Source of the DNA: Apostichopus japonicus
Lineage: Eukaryota > Echinodermata > Holothuroidea > Aspidochirotida > Stichopodidae
Direction: 5' to 3'
Length of the DNA stretch: 64,000 bases
Assembly (NCBI RefSeq): GCF_037975245.1
Contig: NC_092563.1
Coordinates: 4,957,501 to 5,021,500, forward strand
Made by a program: the position numbers and the translations under genes. Of the stretch, positions 12,601-22,173 are shown piece after piece; positions within the stretch are counted from its first letter, which is position 1; each line of letters opens with the position of its first letter. The notes beneath the pieces were generated by a model, which was not told the origin of the DNA, made no database searches, and worked only from the letters and a program-made list of their open reading frames with translations.

Positions 12601-14075
12601 CATTAAAAGAAAAAGTAAATAAAGAGACATGATTATTACGGCGTGAAAGTGACATATGCACATGAAGACAACAGAGATAGTGTAATTAATTAACTGATTG
12701 TCGTAATACAGGCTCATATAGTACCTGCAAGATTGTTAAGTCGAAGCCCAAATTATTTTGTTTCATCTTCTTACTGGTTAAGAGATGGCGAAACATATGG
12801 TAGGGCAATCATGCAATTGTGTTTTATAGAGACAAGCCTGTATTTAGCGAGGAGCGATCGCACGACACGATTCGTGAACAGAATACAGTACCCAAGCTAT
12901 AGGCTAGTACTGGTAGTAGTACTCAGTAGGCCTAGAGTAAACTTCATTTTGTATCTTCATTTAATTTGTTCTCTTCGGCTATAAACAGGTGTCTCCTGGC
13001 TACCAGTCTAGGGAGACTTTCACAATCACTTGCAAATAAACACCTACAGTTACACTTGTGGGGGTGGGAGTGGGTGAGAGATGCAACTGAACTGGTAATT
13101 AAACTAGTGACAGTCTGCTGGGATATTTGTAGTTTGAAAGTACTCAATTACTAAATCCCGCATTGTCCCTTGCCTTTGTGTCAGATTGGGACTAGGGCCT
13201 AGTGGGAGTGGGTGGGAGAAGGGAGGGGACAAGAGTCAGGAGTCAGTGGTATTGAAAACTGAAGTTTCCATCAGTCCACATAAAAATCTTTGTTGTGAAA
13301 AATAATTGCTGCCTATGTGTCAACCCCCTCCCCATCAAACTGTTAGGGTCCAGCTCTGAACCAGCCTAGAACTAGTATTTAGTCCTTGCCATTAATTATG
13401 CTACAAAGTACAAGTACTATTAGTAGTTGTACTTGTAGTACTAGTAACAAGGACTGAAGGAGTCTACACCTGGACTGGAGTTAGTAATAATAGTAGTACA
13501 TGTAGCCTAATTAGGCTACACAGTACTACTATTATTACTTAATTAAGTTAGGCCTGTGTTGGGCTCATAAACTTACCAAGACATAAGACAGCAATTATGC
13601 GTATAACCGAATCCGGTGCAGGGCAATCTGCTATGGTGAAAAATGGTTGTATGACATACTCAGCAAATGTCAGAGCAACAATGGTTTGCCCAGTAGGGTT
13701 GATGATGATTAGGGTGACCCACAGGAGAAGGAATGCTGGAAATGGCCCAAAAGCTGCCATCAGGTACGAATATTCTCCACCTGATTTGGGTATTGTTGTT
13801 CCAAGTTCTGCAAAGCATAGTGCCCCAACAAGGGAAAAGACACCAGATAGGGACCAAACAACCAGTGATAAGCCGACTGAACCAGTGTTCGTTATCACAC
13901 TCTTGGGACTCAGAAATATTCCTGACCCAATAATACAGCCAACGATGAGTGTTACCGAGTTAAAAAGTCCAAGCTCCCTTTTCAGACCTACCCCGGAACC
14001 GGTGCTGGTACTGTTATTACTGACTTTATCGTCGTTGTTTCCATTTTCCGACGGCTTAATGACTTTTGTTTCCAT
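2047..14075 (-). CDS. SLC7 light-chain amino acid transporter, 5' two coding exons (partial gene)
   Basis: Membrane exchanger of the LAT / y+LAT (SLC7A5-11) group, which pairs with an SLC3 heavy chain (4F2hc or rBAT) at the plasma membrane. Two coding exons are visible: 14075-13577 (166 codons plus 1 nt) and 2172-2047 (126 nt), giving about 208 residues. The start at 14075 has A at -3, and an in-frame TAA lies upstream at 14096-14094. The order seen is a polar N-terminus (1-30), TM1 with the substrate-binding GSGIF (50-54), TM2, the [14 protein letters not shown] loop (89-102), TM3, and Cys151 in ADCPAPD. That cysteine aligns with the family cysteine that forms the heavy-chain disulfide. Exon 2 carries [13 protein letters not shown], typical of LAT proteins. 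The 11.4-kb intron is long but the phases agree (phase 1 at both junctions). The remaining exons lie left of the window. Resemblance is to y+LAT and LAT1/2; I cannot choose the paralog. Confidence 0.9.
2318..2381. repeat. Short tandem duplication near SLC7 exon 2
   Basis: CCCTGCATCCAGGCCCCTTG is followed about 40 bp later by CCCTGCAGCTAGGCCCCTTG. Two degenerate units, GC-rich against an AT-rich surrounding. Confidence 0.6.
4388..4751. repeat. Repeat block with internal 18-19 bp minisatellite and end-inverted repeat
   Basis: ATGACGCAATGGCG at 4388-4401 is repeated inverted at 4738-4751 with one mismatch. Inside, 4437-4545 has about five degenerate units of the type GGGATCAGACCCCGTAC. ATGGCGATCAA recurs at both sides of the array (about 4396 and 4569). 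The right end is itself a hairpin (ATTACGC-CATT-GCGTAAT). It may be an element or chance pairing. Confidence 0.45.
5811..6186 (+). mobile_element. TTAA MITE, copy 2 (full length)
   Basis: 376 bp with TTAA on both sides (5807-5810 and 6187-6190). The left terminus AGGGTGTGAAGACTCGCGC and the reverse complement of the right terminus, AGGCATTGAAGACTCGCCC, form imperfect inverted repeats of about 19 nt. No transposase-like frame. TTAA duplication is the hallmark of piggyBac, but these termini do not start with the usual CCC, so the superfamily is open. Confidence 0.8.
8970..9014 (+). repeat. G-rich tandem tract (G-quadruplex-capable)
   Basis: Tandem units of GGGGAAGGGGT with more than four runs of G, in the SLC7 intron (on the non-template side relative to that gene's minus-strand transcription it reads as C-rich RNA). 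Confidence 0.6.
9608..9660. repeat. (TA)n microsatellite
   Basis: Alternating AT/TA run with few interruptions. Confidence 0.9.
10326..10363. repeat. 13-bp perfect hairpin in the SLC7 intron
   Basis: TACCATGGAGGTA (10326-10338) pairs exactly with TACCTCCATGGTA (10351-10363) around a 12-nt loop. Confidence 0.7.
10905..11098. repeat. Minisatellite of GTATCGTAAAATGTCA-like units
   Basis: Repeated phrases GTAACGTAAAATGTCAAAAT, GATCTTGTGTATCGTAAA and GTCAGAATGTATCGTAAAA recur in a higher-order period near 85 bp with sub-units near 20 bp. About two higher-order copies plus fragments. Confidence 0.7.
11203..11572 (+). mobile_element. TTAA MITE, copy 3
   Basis: 370 bp in the same orientation as copies 1 and 2. 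The left flank has decayed to ATAA (11199-11202); the right flank is TTAA (11573-11576). Terminal AGGGTGTGAAGACTCGCGC and TCTTCAATGCCT are retained. Lies in the large SLC7 intron. Confidence 0.78.
13483..13539. repeat. 57-bp near-perfect palindrome beside the SLC7 splice donor
   Basis: Two 17-nt arms (AGTAATAATAGTAGTAC and its exact complement) enclose GTAGCCTAATTAGGCTAC, which is itself a perfect palindrome. Only about five central-flank bases fail to pair. It starts 36 nt into the intron from the exon 1 donor. Confidence 0.75.
13577..14075 (-). CDS. SLC7 transporter coding exon 1
   Basis: Encodes residues 1-166 plus the first base of codon 167: the N-terminal tail, TM1 with GSGIF, TM2, TM3 and the loop with Cys151. 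The donor is G|GTAAGT at 13576-13571. An opposite-strand open frame over the same bases (13597-14121) has no family resemblance and is a shadow. Confidence 0.92.
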
Positions 14076-14096
14076 GTTTGTGACAATTGATTGTTA

Positions 14097-14916
14097 TAAT
14101 GACGGTGGAAAAATATCTTGAACACTTGACTGTTCGGACAATGTACTAAGTAACTGATACAACTTACGTTGGAAGCAATGACTGTCTCCGACTCAAAATG
14201 GTTCTGATAGTAACACGTTTACAACTGTCGGACTCCACTAGTTCACAAACTTCGCTATTAATTTTATTGTCAAGTCGTTGCCCAGATATTCAAGAGGCTT
14301 GGCTCGAGTTTGTTTCCATGAAATGATATAAATTCGTCAAAAGAATTCGGTTCGTAGTTAAGTTTGACACCCGTTTGGCTAAGGCAAGATAGTATGTAGA
14401 CTGAACCACATGTTACAACACAACTTGTATATAATAAAGTACAGAACAGTACACAGAGTGCATGTACCATCTGGCGGGAAATATTTGTAAACACAAAGTA
14501 TAGTAACACGTGTGTAACACCCTTCAGATGATGAAAGAGTCGGTGATCGTGCACCAATGAAATGCCGTTTCGCGATATGATTATTCATTTTTGTTCAAGT
14601 TAGTGGTTATAGTTGGCCTTTTGCCATTCACTGAATGCAAAGTCAGCTTTTAGTGTGTTCGGTACATATTATCGTTTTAGCATCACTTTAGTACAGTACC
14701 CTTGCCAATATGACGCCTCATTGATAATTTCCATAAAGCTGGATGTAGATAATTATCAAAATGAAATTGGCTAACCGAATGAACACGATAAGACTGGTGC
14801 TACAACTACTGTTACACTACAAAGCAATAACACAAATTATTGTAGGAGGAAACAACACCTATAAAAATAGAGTTGGAGGGATGTGGGAAGAGTTATGGGC
14901 ATATGTGGGGACTGGG
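14097..14916. other. Upstream region of the SLC7 gene, no gene seen
   Basis: Presumed 5' UTR and promoter side of the minus-strand SLC7 gene. I cannot identify a TATA box or transcription start with confidence. Short frames here have no family resemblance. Confidence 0.4.
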
Positions 14917-16328
14917 CAGTGGCGTCGCCAAGGGGTGGTCGGGGTTGGGGGGGGGGGGGTTGGGTGGAAACGTGCCCTCCTAAAATCCTAAAAATCGTGC
15001 CCCCAGATGCGATTTGTAGTGTTAAAAGAAAACTCAAATAAGAAAGGACGAAACTTATTATGTTCATCAGTGAAACTTCTTTCCACCGACCATCACACTC
15101 ACTTGTTTTCTCACTAACAAGGTCACAGAGGCCCGGTGTAAATGGCTAGTACTTAAACCTCCCTACAACCTGCATAATTTTAAATTCAACACTCTTATTT
15201 AAAAACATTATCAGAGCAAAAGCTTTAATTGCCATATTTTGTATAACTTTTTTATCCGTCTCAATTAAAAATATAAAAACTATCGGACAGACTAAGCCCG
15301 AAAATTCTTGAACATAAAGTTACTTCAAGACGCAAAATATAGTACCAGATTGCGTCCAAGAATCCTTAATTAATCTAAGCGGTACGCCCCTCCCCTCGGA
15401 TCCCTCCCCCAGGACGGAATTCAAAAATAAACATTGTGCCCCCCATGGGCGGCGATCCGTACTTCCGAGTGGGAGGATATGACCTTGTCGACTATCTAAG
15501 CGTAGCGCCACCATGAGTTGGCGCGAAGCGTACAAGAAAATGTTGGGATTTACAAACCCTCTAGATGGCCGGAAACGGCACTTCCCGAGGTTTCCAAGCG
15601 GCATATACCCAACTTTATAATAGGGATATCATGTCCGAAACTTCTCATAATCAGGATCCAAAATACTTTCTTTTTAATTTCGGGTGTTATTTTGGGAAAT
15701 TGCCCCTGTCAATCTTGTTTCAGGCGCTACGTTAGAATGTTCGAGAGCTCTTTTATATTATTCGATGAAGAAAATGGCCTCATGCAGGCTGTTACAGGCC
15801 TATACACATGCAATACACAATTACACAATTACATTAATTGCTAGGGCATCCAGGTGAAACGTGTATTAAGCATTACCCTGGTAACATGAGATTCTCAGCT
15901 GTTCGAGGGAACAGGTACGTGTGTAGGCCTACCATAGGGCCTATATGAATACCATGAGGGTGCATATATGTACTATATCAATACCGTGGGCGCAATAATA
16001 CATTTTGTTGTTATAGGGCCAATGAAGCATACAGTCAAATATACTTGCTATATAAAGACGCTTTATTTGAAAAGATCGCACTGCGTTTATGGTAGGCGAG
16101 AAATGAAGCTAAAAAAGAGCCGTACATTCTTGATGATGCATAAATGTAGGCATGAACATATTCTTATCCCTGGCATTTGGTGGGGGGGATATGGTGTATT
16201 ACATCCCCTCCACCCATTTTCATGGGGGGGATATATCCCCCCTTCCCCCCCAGGATCGCCGCCCATGGTGCCCCCTAACTAAGTGCTGTGCCCCCACCCC
16301 AAGATTGAAATGTCTGGCGACGAGGCTG
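14917..16328 (+). mobile_element. hAT-like non-autonomous element with 8-bp target duplication
   Basis: 1412 bp. Left terminus CAGTGGCGTCGCCAAGG; reverse complement of the right terminus CAGCCTCGTCGCCAGAC. The element is bounded exactly by GGACTGGG at 14909-14916 and 16329-16336. CAGTGGCG ends and 8-bp duplications are features of the hAT superfamily. Both ends are followed by long G/C-homopolymeric stretches. The interior shows no transposase-like frame; it contains a minus-oriented copy of the dispersed core at 15491-15586, which may be a second element nested in it. Confidence 0.82.
15491..15586 (-). repeat. Dispersed GCTCCGCTTAGATAG/TTTCCGGCGATCT core, minus copy
   Basis: Read on the minus strand it holds GTTTCCGGCCATCTAGAGGG, ATTTTCTTGTACGCTTCGCG and GGTGGCGCTACGCTTAGATA, matching the plus-oriented copies near 29.8, 38.8, 39.6 and 40.3 kb. 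Confidence 0.75.
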
Positions 16329-16587
16329 GGACTGGGATTGTGAAGATCATGGAAGATTAAATCGCAAATTCACAATAAAGTTTTCGATAACATATGCTGA
16401 TGTCCTGCAGAACTGATTGCTAACTTGGGCTACCTACATGCTATAGGCCTACCATACGCTCGTGTTGTCATTATAAGTCATCTGTGTTATTTTCACCGAT
16501 TATGAAATGATAATAGCTACGCATAGTTCTACTGAGAGGGAGGTTTTGTTCGCCGGCTCCTGGTTATATACAGTTATATATATTAGG

Positions 16588-16670
16588 GTGTCAGCATATA
16601 AAGCGGGAGGCCCGGGTTCGAACCCTAGTGGAGGCTGGAAGTTTTTTCACTGTTCTTGATTTTCCAATTC
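16588..16670 (+). repeat. tRNA-derived SINE-like fragment
   Basis: Contains CCCGGGTTCGAACCCTAGTG, a good RNA polymerase III B-box (GGTTCGAANCC), followed by a T-rich tail and a (TA)n tract. No clear A-box or clover-leaf, so not called a tRNA gene. Confidence 0.55.
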
Positions 16671-16682
16671 ATTACGATTTCG

Positions 16683-16738
16683 ATATATATATATATAATT
16701 ATATATATACTTTATATATATAATTTATATATATATAT
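16683..16738. repeat. (TA)n palindromic microsatellite
   Basis: Several ATATATAT blocks, directly after the SINE-like fragment. Confidence 0.85.
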
Positions 16739-18462
16739 TTATTGTAACGCTAACTCAGTCTAAGATTCTGGGGCGTCCAAATATTCCCTGCTGAGGACTG
16801 GTGGTGGTATGGAAACAAATACGGCTTGGATGGTTGTATGTTAGTAACGACGAGCCTTAAATCTCGCTATTACATGCTAAAGATATAACACATAGATAAA
16901 CGAGTAAAGAACAAGCGCTGTGTAGATTTCGCAATCTATTACTATAACCAGCCACGGTACAAACAATACATCGGCACGAAGCCCTCAATAATATGTAGAA
17001 AACATGCACTTAACGATAATGGTCACAAACGAGGTCTCAATACCGAAGTAGAGTCCTATAACGATACGTACAAAAGTGTATAAAAGACGAATACAAGACA
17101 GATACAAGTACGACCACAATGATCGGAGCCAGGGCTACTACCGAACCAAACGATTCAGATCGGTAGCGAAGACTGGTCACAAGTCTTGAGGTCTGCTTCA
17201 GCTGAGCTGGTGAGCAGACATCACGTGACCTGTAATTATTACGTAATGTAGCCTACGACAAATAGAGGGCGACATATATGATGGCCAACGGCATCACACA
17301 CTATATATATATATAAATGAAAATCGTATATATATCCTCCACAAAGCTGCCAGTGTTGATCAAATTTAGTGAGGTACATTGATTCATAATTAGAGCATAC
17401 ACTAATGACTTTTAGTGCAGTGTGGTGGTGCCACGGTTTTTGACACCATAATTGCAACCCATTTGATGCCCAATTGCCATCGGAGTAGCAAGGACGGTAC
17501 ATGACGTTACCTCGCCCGGTAAACGTACTGAGAACCGAAACACAAAACCCCATCCGATGAAGCCGACCGTGCATTCACTAAACCAAACGGACCCTACATG
17601 CCCATTGTTTTATCATCTAAAAATCCAGACGGGGTACTTTCTTTCACCTGCTTTCCTGCTAACTAAACATTGTATTAAGATGAACAGTCCAGTAAGACTG
17701 AGAAAGCACTATCCGGACATCTAAAAGCTAGAGCAAAACATCAAATATTGCTAACCCAATCATGCATGGCTGGGCTTCTTTAAATATGGGCCCAAACTAG
17801 GCCCAATTTCAGTTGCTGCACCGGAGCACTGTAGCTCCTTGTTGCAATTGACATAATTAAAAAAAGTAGATTGCTTTCATGTATCGTCCCCTTCGATAGT
17901 ACTTCTGAGCAAAAGAACAGATTGTGGAAAAATGGACTCAACATTCAAATTTTGGATCCCACCAATTAACTTTTTTTTTCTGATCACACAGATTAATCGA
18001 TAGCAAACAGAAGTCAACAAATATGTATGGCGTCCTTTGTAAATTTGACATCTGTAAACGTGAAAAGTTACAAATTTTAAGTTGTCATACTATGGGAGAG
18101 GCTTCTGTGTAAAGCCTTTAATAGAGTTCTATAAATGGGGACATGTTGTTGATTGCCTTTCCATACTTTCTTCTACCAAAATAAGCTTTACTACGCTTCT
18201 ATTTTCATGGAATAGAACAATTATTATTCCATCACCTTTCTTATTTTAGTTTGTATTGTGGCAGCAGAAAGTTAGTCCGTAAACTTGTTCATCTGGTCAC
18301 AACTGCAACAAATGTTGATGTAGGTTGCGCAATACTTACATCATGCTGTAAGTACACAAAATCTGTTAGTGTTACTTGTTACTAATAATGTTAGTGTTAG
18401 TACTGTTACAAGAAGTGTAACGTCTACGTTAATTATTTGTCTATCGTTTAACAATTATCAAT

Positions 18463-18518
18463 ATGTGCCAGATAACCAGTCAGAACGACGTTATTCCGAA
18501 GGAAGATTGCCGTCTCAG
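18463..18518 (+). CDS. CTU2: CTU2 exon 1 (56 nt, residues 1-18 plus 2 nt)
   Basis: ATGTGCCAGATAACC encodes MCQIT, followed by donor CTCAG|GTATCC. Split codon AG+T gives Ser19 with exon 2. The MCQ opening matches other CTU2 proteins, and A sits at -3 of the ATG. Confidence 0.85.
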
Positions 18519-21500
18519 GTATCCATATCTATCAATCATAAAAAGGTTGGACAGTTAGTTATGTACGGTAAATACGAATCCATCTAGCCTTACGTAGTTT
18601 GCCGTCCTGTCTGCATATAAGCCTAATTTAGGCTAGTTACGCGAAACAGTGTTAGTCACTTACTATTTCTAAGTTAGGTCCATATGGCTAAAGTTAAAAT
18701 GTTAGGCCAATTAAACAGCATAGAAATAAGAAAACAACTATTAAAGGCCCAGCCTAAGCTTAGTTATGAGCCAAGCCTGGTTGGTTTGCAATCATAGTTC
18801 ATACATGAATAGGCCCTACTGCCCTAGTCTAACTGATTCTAATATTTGCAGTGAAGTTAAGCAGTATTATTGTTGCTACCTTGCTGGCCATTATTTCAAT
18901 AGGTATCATTCTACACATTGCACAGGCATCTCTAGAATAGGCTATATGATTGTAATTCTTGTTGCCCACATATAAAAGGTTGGTACTGGGAAACTCCTAT
19001 GAACCACATGATTAGAAAATTATACATATGTAGGCATTTTCCAATCCTATATATTTCTCCATAGAGGTCACAACCTCTCTGGTAATGCTACTAACTCAAT
19101 GTGCTCTTTGTCAGCATGTGTCACTGCAAAAAGCTCAATAAATACTAATAATAAATTTCCAATTTTGTTTTTGCAGTGTTGGTAAATCATGTATGAAGTG
19201 CCAAGAGCCAGCCACAGTAGTTGCTCGTTTACATGATCCATTTTGCAGGTGAGCAAATTTGTCAGGTAGAGTAAAAATAAGAAAAGCAACAATTGTTTAC
19301 ATGCCTTTATTTGTTACAAATAATATATACATAATTCAACTTTTATGTGTTTCCATCTTTCCTAGTGAAACTTTGTGTACTGTTATTGCATTCAAATAAA
19401 TTTGCCTTTTGTGTAAAATACTGGTCAACATCATTTAGAGACTTGCTAGTGAGCAAAATGAGTGATGCCTTGATGCTTGATCAATTTAGTTTCCTTTTGT
19501 TTTTCTGTTTTTTTTTTTGGTGAAAGTAAAGTACTTATTCAGATGAAAATGACTAACTTAGTTGTTCTCATGACATTCAAAATGGCATCTATGTGACAGT
19601 CAGAGGCAACCATATCATCAAATTTGAGCCACAGCGGTTCTGTATTGTCAGATTTACCGACCAATTGCATTGGAGTAGTAGATGTATCAATGGCCTGAAG
19701 TGGTGGTGAAACATGACATATCCATTTGAAAAAAAATCAAAGAATTATTTTCAAAAATGTTCTAGACCTATCTCATTCAAGATTACAGAGTTTAATATTA
19801 ACATATAATTAATATTCTATTACAATCCTCTTTTCTAATCTATGCCAGTAAGTTTCAAGTAATATTAATGGATGAGTTAAGTATATTATCCAGCGACAGA
19901 GGTACTCCCTTGTAGATGGAAACTCTTCAACATTGACACAATCTTAATTAGGAAAATTTGATCTGGGAATAATATTTTATTGTTTCCATCTCTTCACAGA
20001 AACTGTTTTCTAGTCTATTTTACACATAGATTTAGAGCAACCTTTGGAAAGTCCAAAGCAGTAAGAAATGGAGAAAAGGTGAGTTAACCAACTTCGAATT
20101 TTTATGGTTTCCCAGTGAATTTAGTAAAATTCCTAAGAGAAACATTTGCTTCATCCGGAATAGTAAATATTATATTTTACTGATAAAGTGTATGAAAATT
20201 CCTTTCCAGTTTGGTGCATATGAAACTGAAAACATTAAAGTAATTCCTATCATCACATTCCACCAGACACTTTGGTTCTAATGTTGGTAAGGTCATCTTG
20301 GGTTTATGTTAAAATCAACTGTTGGAAATTTGATCAGAACATTTTATTTTTATTTTAGAGGAATGGTAACATGATGTAATGTAAAGCTGTTTGATGCCTT
20401 CATTGCAGCAGCCAGCATCTTGACCACAGACATGCAAAGTACTTTGTTTAAACAAACTTGTGGTTTTCCTCGTTAACTGAATAATAATGTTGATATTGTT
20501 GCGGTACAGAGTCGATGTACTGTTCCACCGTCAACTGTTACAAACATGAACAAATATTGTCGTGTGAGAGTTAATAATGAAACGTGAAATATTGTCTCAC
20601 CCATGTTCTACAGTATTAATTTGAGATATCTTCAATAAGTGAGATGGAAAAACTAATATTAAGTGATACTGGATCCACCTAGGTAAACTGCTTTTCGTGT
20701 TACGTTTAATTCTTATTTCCATCAGGTTCTGATAGCTTTCTCTGGTGGACACAGCTCGTGTACAATGCTTCATCTCGTGAAGGAGGTAATTCAATCCATA
20801 AATAATGTTCTACTTTATCAACTCCTCAAAATTCTGTAACCTTTCACATTTGGTTTTGACCTGTAGCAACCTGATAAAAAACAAATTGTCTAACTTAAGT
20901 CATATCCCCTCCCCCCCCCCCCCCCTTTTTATTAGAACTAAACCTGCTTTCAGTAAGTTTTATGATGTGCTGTGTGAGCAATTAATACTTGAAGAAGAAG
21001 AAAATATGATTTCTTTCATCATTAGAAACACTTTCCTGCAATCACTCACTGAACCCCCCCTCCCACCCCCACCCCCCCCCCCCCCAGGATGAAGAGCCTT
21101 ACTGATTCATAGCAAACATGTTGAGATGAGACATCAAATTCAAATTTAAAATATTAATTCCCTAACCTTCCTGCTACTTCATTTCATTTATCCACCAGGG
21201 TCTAGCAGAGGGTGTCCATAAAAAATTGCGATATCAGCCAGGGGTTGTATATGTAGATGGTAAGAGGAATCTTTTTTATTTCTTGAAAATAACTTTAAAT
21301 TTTCATCAAAAACAGTTTGTTGAATTGATTGAGATATATTCCTCAGTTTCCTGTCACAAAACATGATTAAGATATTAAGCCTTTTCATAATTCCCGACAG
21401 TGCATGTACTAAATAGTTATGACAGTATCAGGTAACTCTGTGTTTCACCTCACTTCAGATACTGTTTATATTTTATATCTAGATGCACTTTTATAGACAG

Positions 21501-22096
21501 CTGTGTTGGAAAGTCTTGTTGCCACCATTCTTTGGAACGTAATTTTTAATCCACATTTAAACCACAACCAAAACGACCACAGTTGATACAGTGAAATAAG
21601 GAAACATTGACTTTGTGGTCCCAGGCGCCTTTTCCAAGAACTACTTGGCCCACTTTTGAACTCATGAGCATAGAAGAAAATACTGTAAACTGACCCACCA
21701 ATTCCAGGTCAGGTCAAATGATACAAGCACAATCAGGTTCCACATCGATACTGCCATGATACATACGTAACAAATTTATTTAGAGAAGGTACTCTTCAAA
21801 TTCCTTGTTTCTTGGTAAATTGTAAATTCATAGATTAATGAAAAATCCATTATCTGTAATGTCAAGATTTGGTCAAGGGAGCTAGTTTCAAAGGTTCTAG
21901 CTTCTTACTGGCGTTATTTACTTATTTTTTTGCGATTGAAGAGAACGTTTGTTTGGAGCAAGACAAAGAGGAGAGAAGTGCACAAATGAGGAAGATTGAA
22001 ACTTGGCTGAAGGAATCTACATTTCCATCTTACGTAACCTGTATAGAAGAGGTAAATGTTGGAGTATTGCGCTTTTGATGAATTCAACGATGATTA

Positions 22097-22127
<31 letters not shown>

Positions 22128-22132
22128 GATAA

Positions 22133-22173
<41 letters not shown>

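Larger units (their letters stand above)
2173..13575 (-). other. 11.4-kb intron of the SLC7 gene
   Basis: No exon or other gene recognised. Contents I can name: a 40-bp-period duplication at 2318-2381, a 4388-4751 repeat block, MITE copies 2 and 3, a (TC)n run near 6604-6622, a G-rich tract 8970-9014, a (TA)n tract 9608-9660, a C-rich tract around 9940-9975, a hairpin 10326-10363, a minisatellite 10905-11098, and a 57-bp palindrome 13483-13539 next to the splice donor. Open frames inside are short and without family resemblance. Confidence 0.7.
16329..18462. other. Intergenic region upstream of CTU2
   Basis: Contains a tRNA-derived SINE-like fragment around 16588-16670, palindromic (TA)n at 16683-16738 and 17300-17315, and no recognisable exon. 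An in-frame stop (TAA at 18430-18432) precedes the CTU2 start. A promoter for CTU2 is presumably here but no motif decides it. Confidence 0.45.

Noticed and set aside
13597-14121. Plus-strand open frame of 174 codons opposite SLC7 exon 1
   Set aside because: Exact antisense of a well-supported exon; no family resemblance and composition follows the opposite-strand codons.
16588-16670. tRNA gene
   Set aside because: Only a B-box is evident; no acceptor stem, A-box or anticodon arm can be folded.
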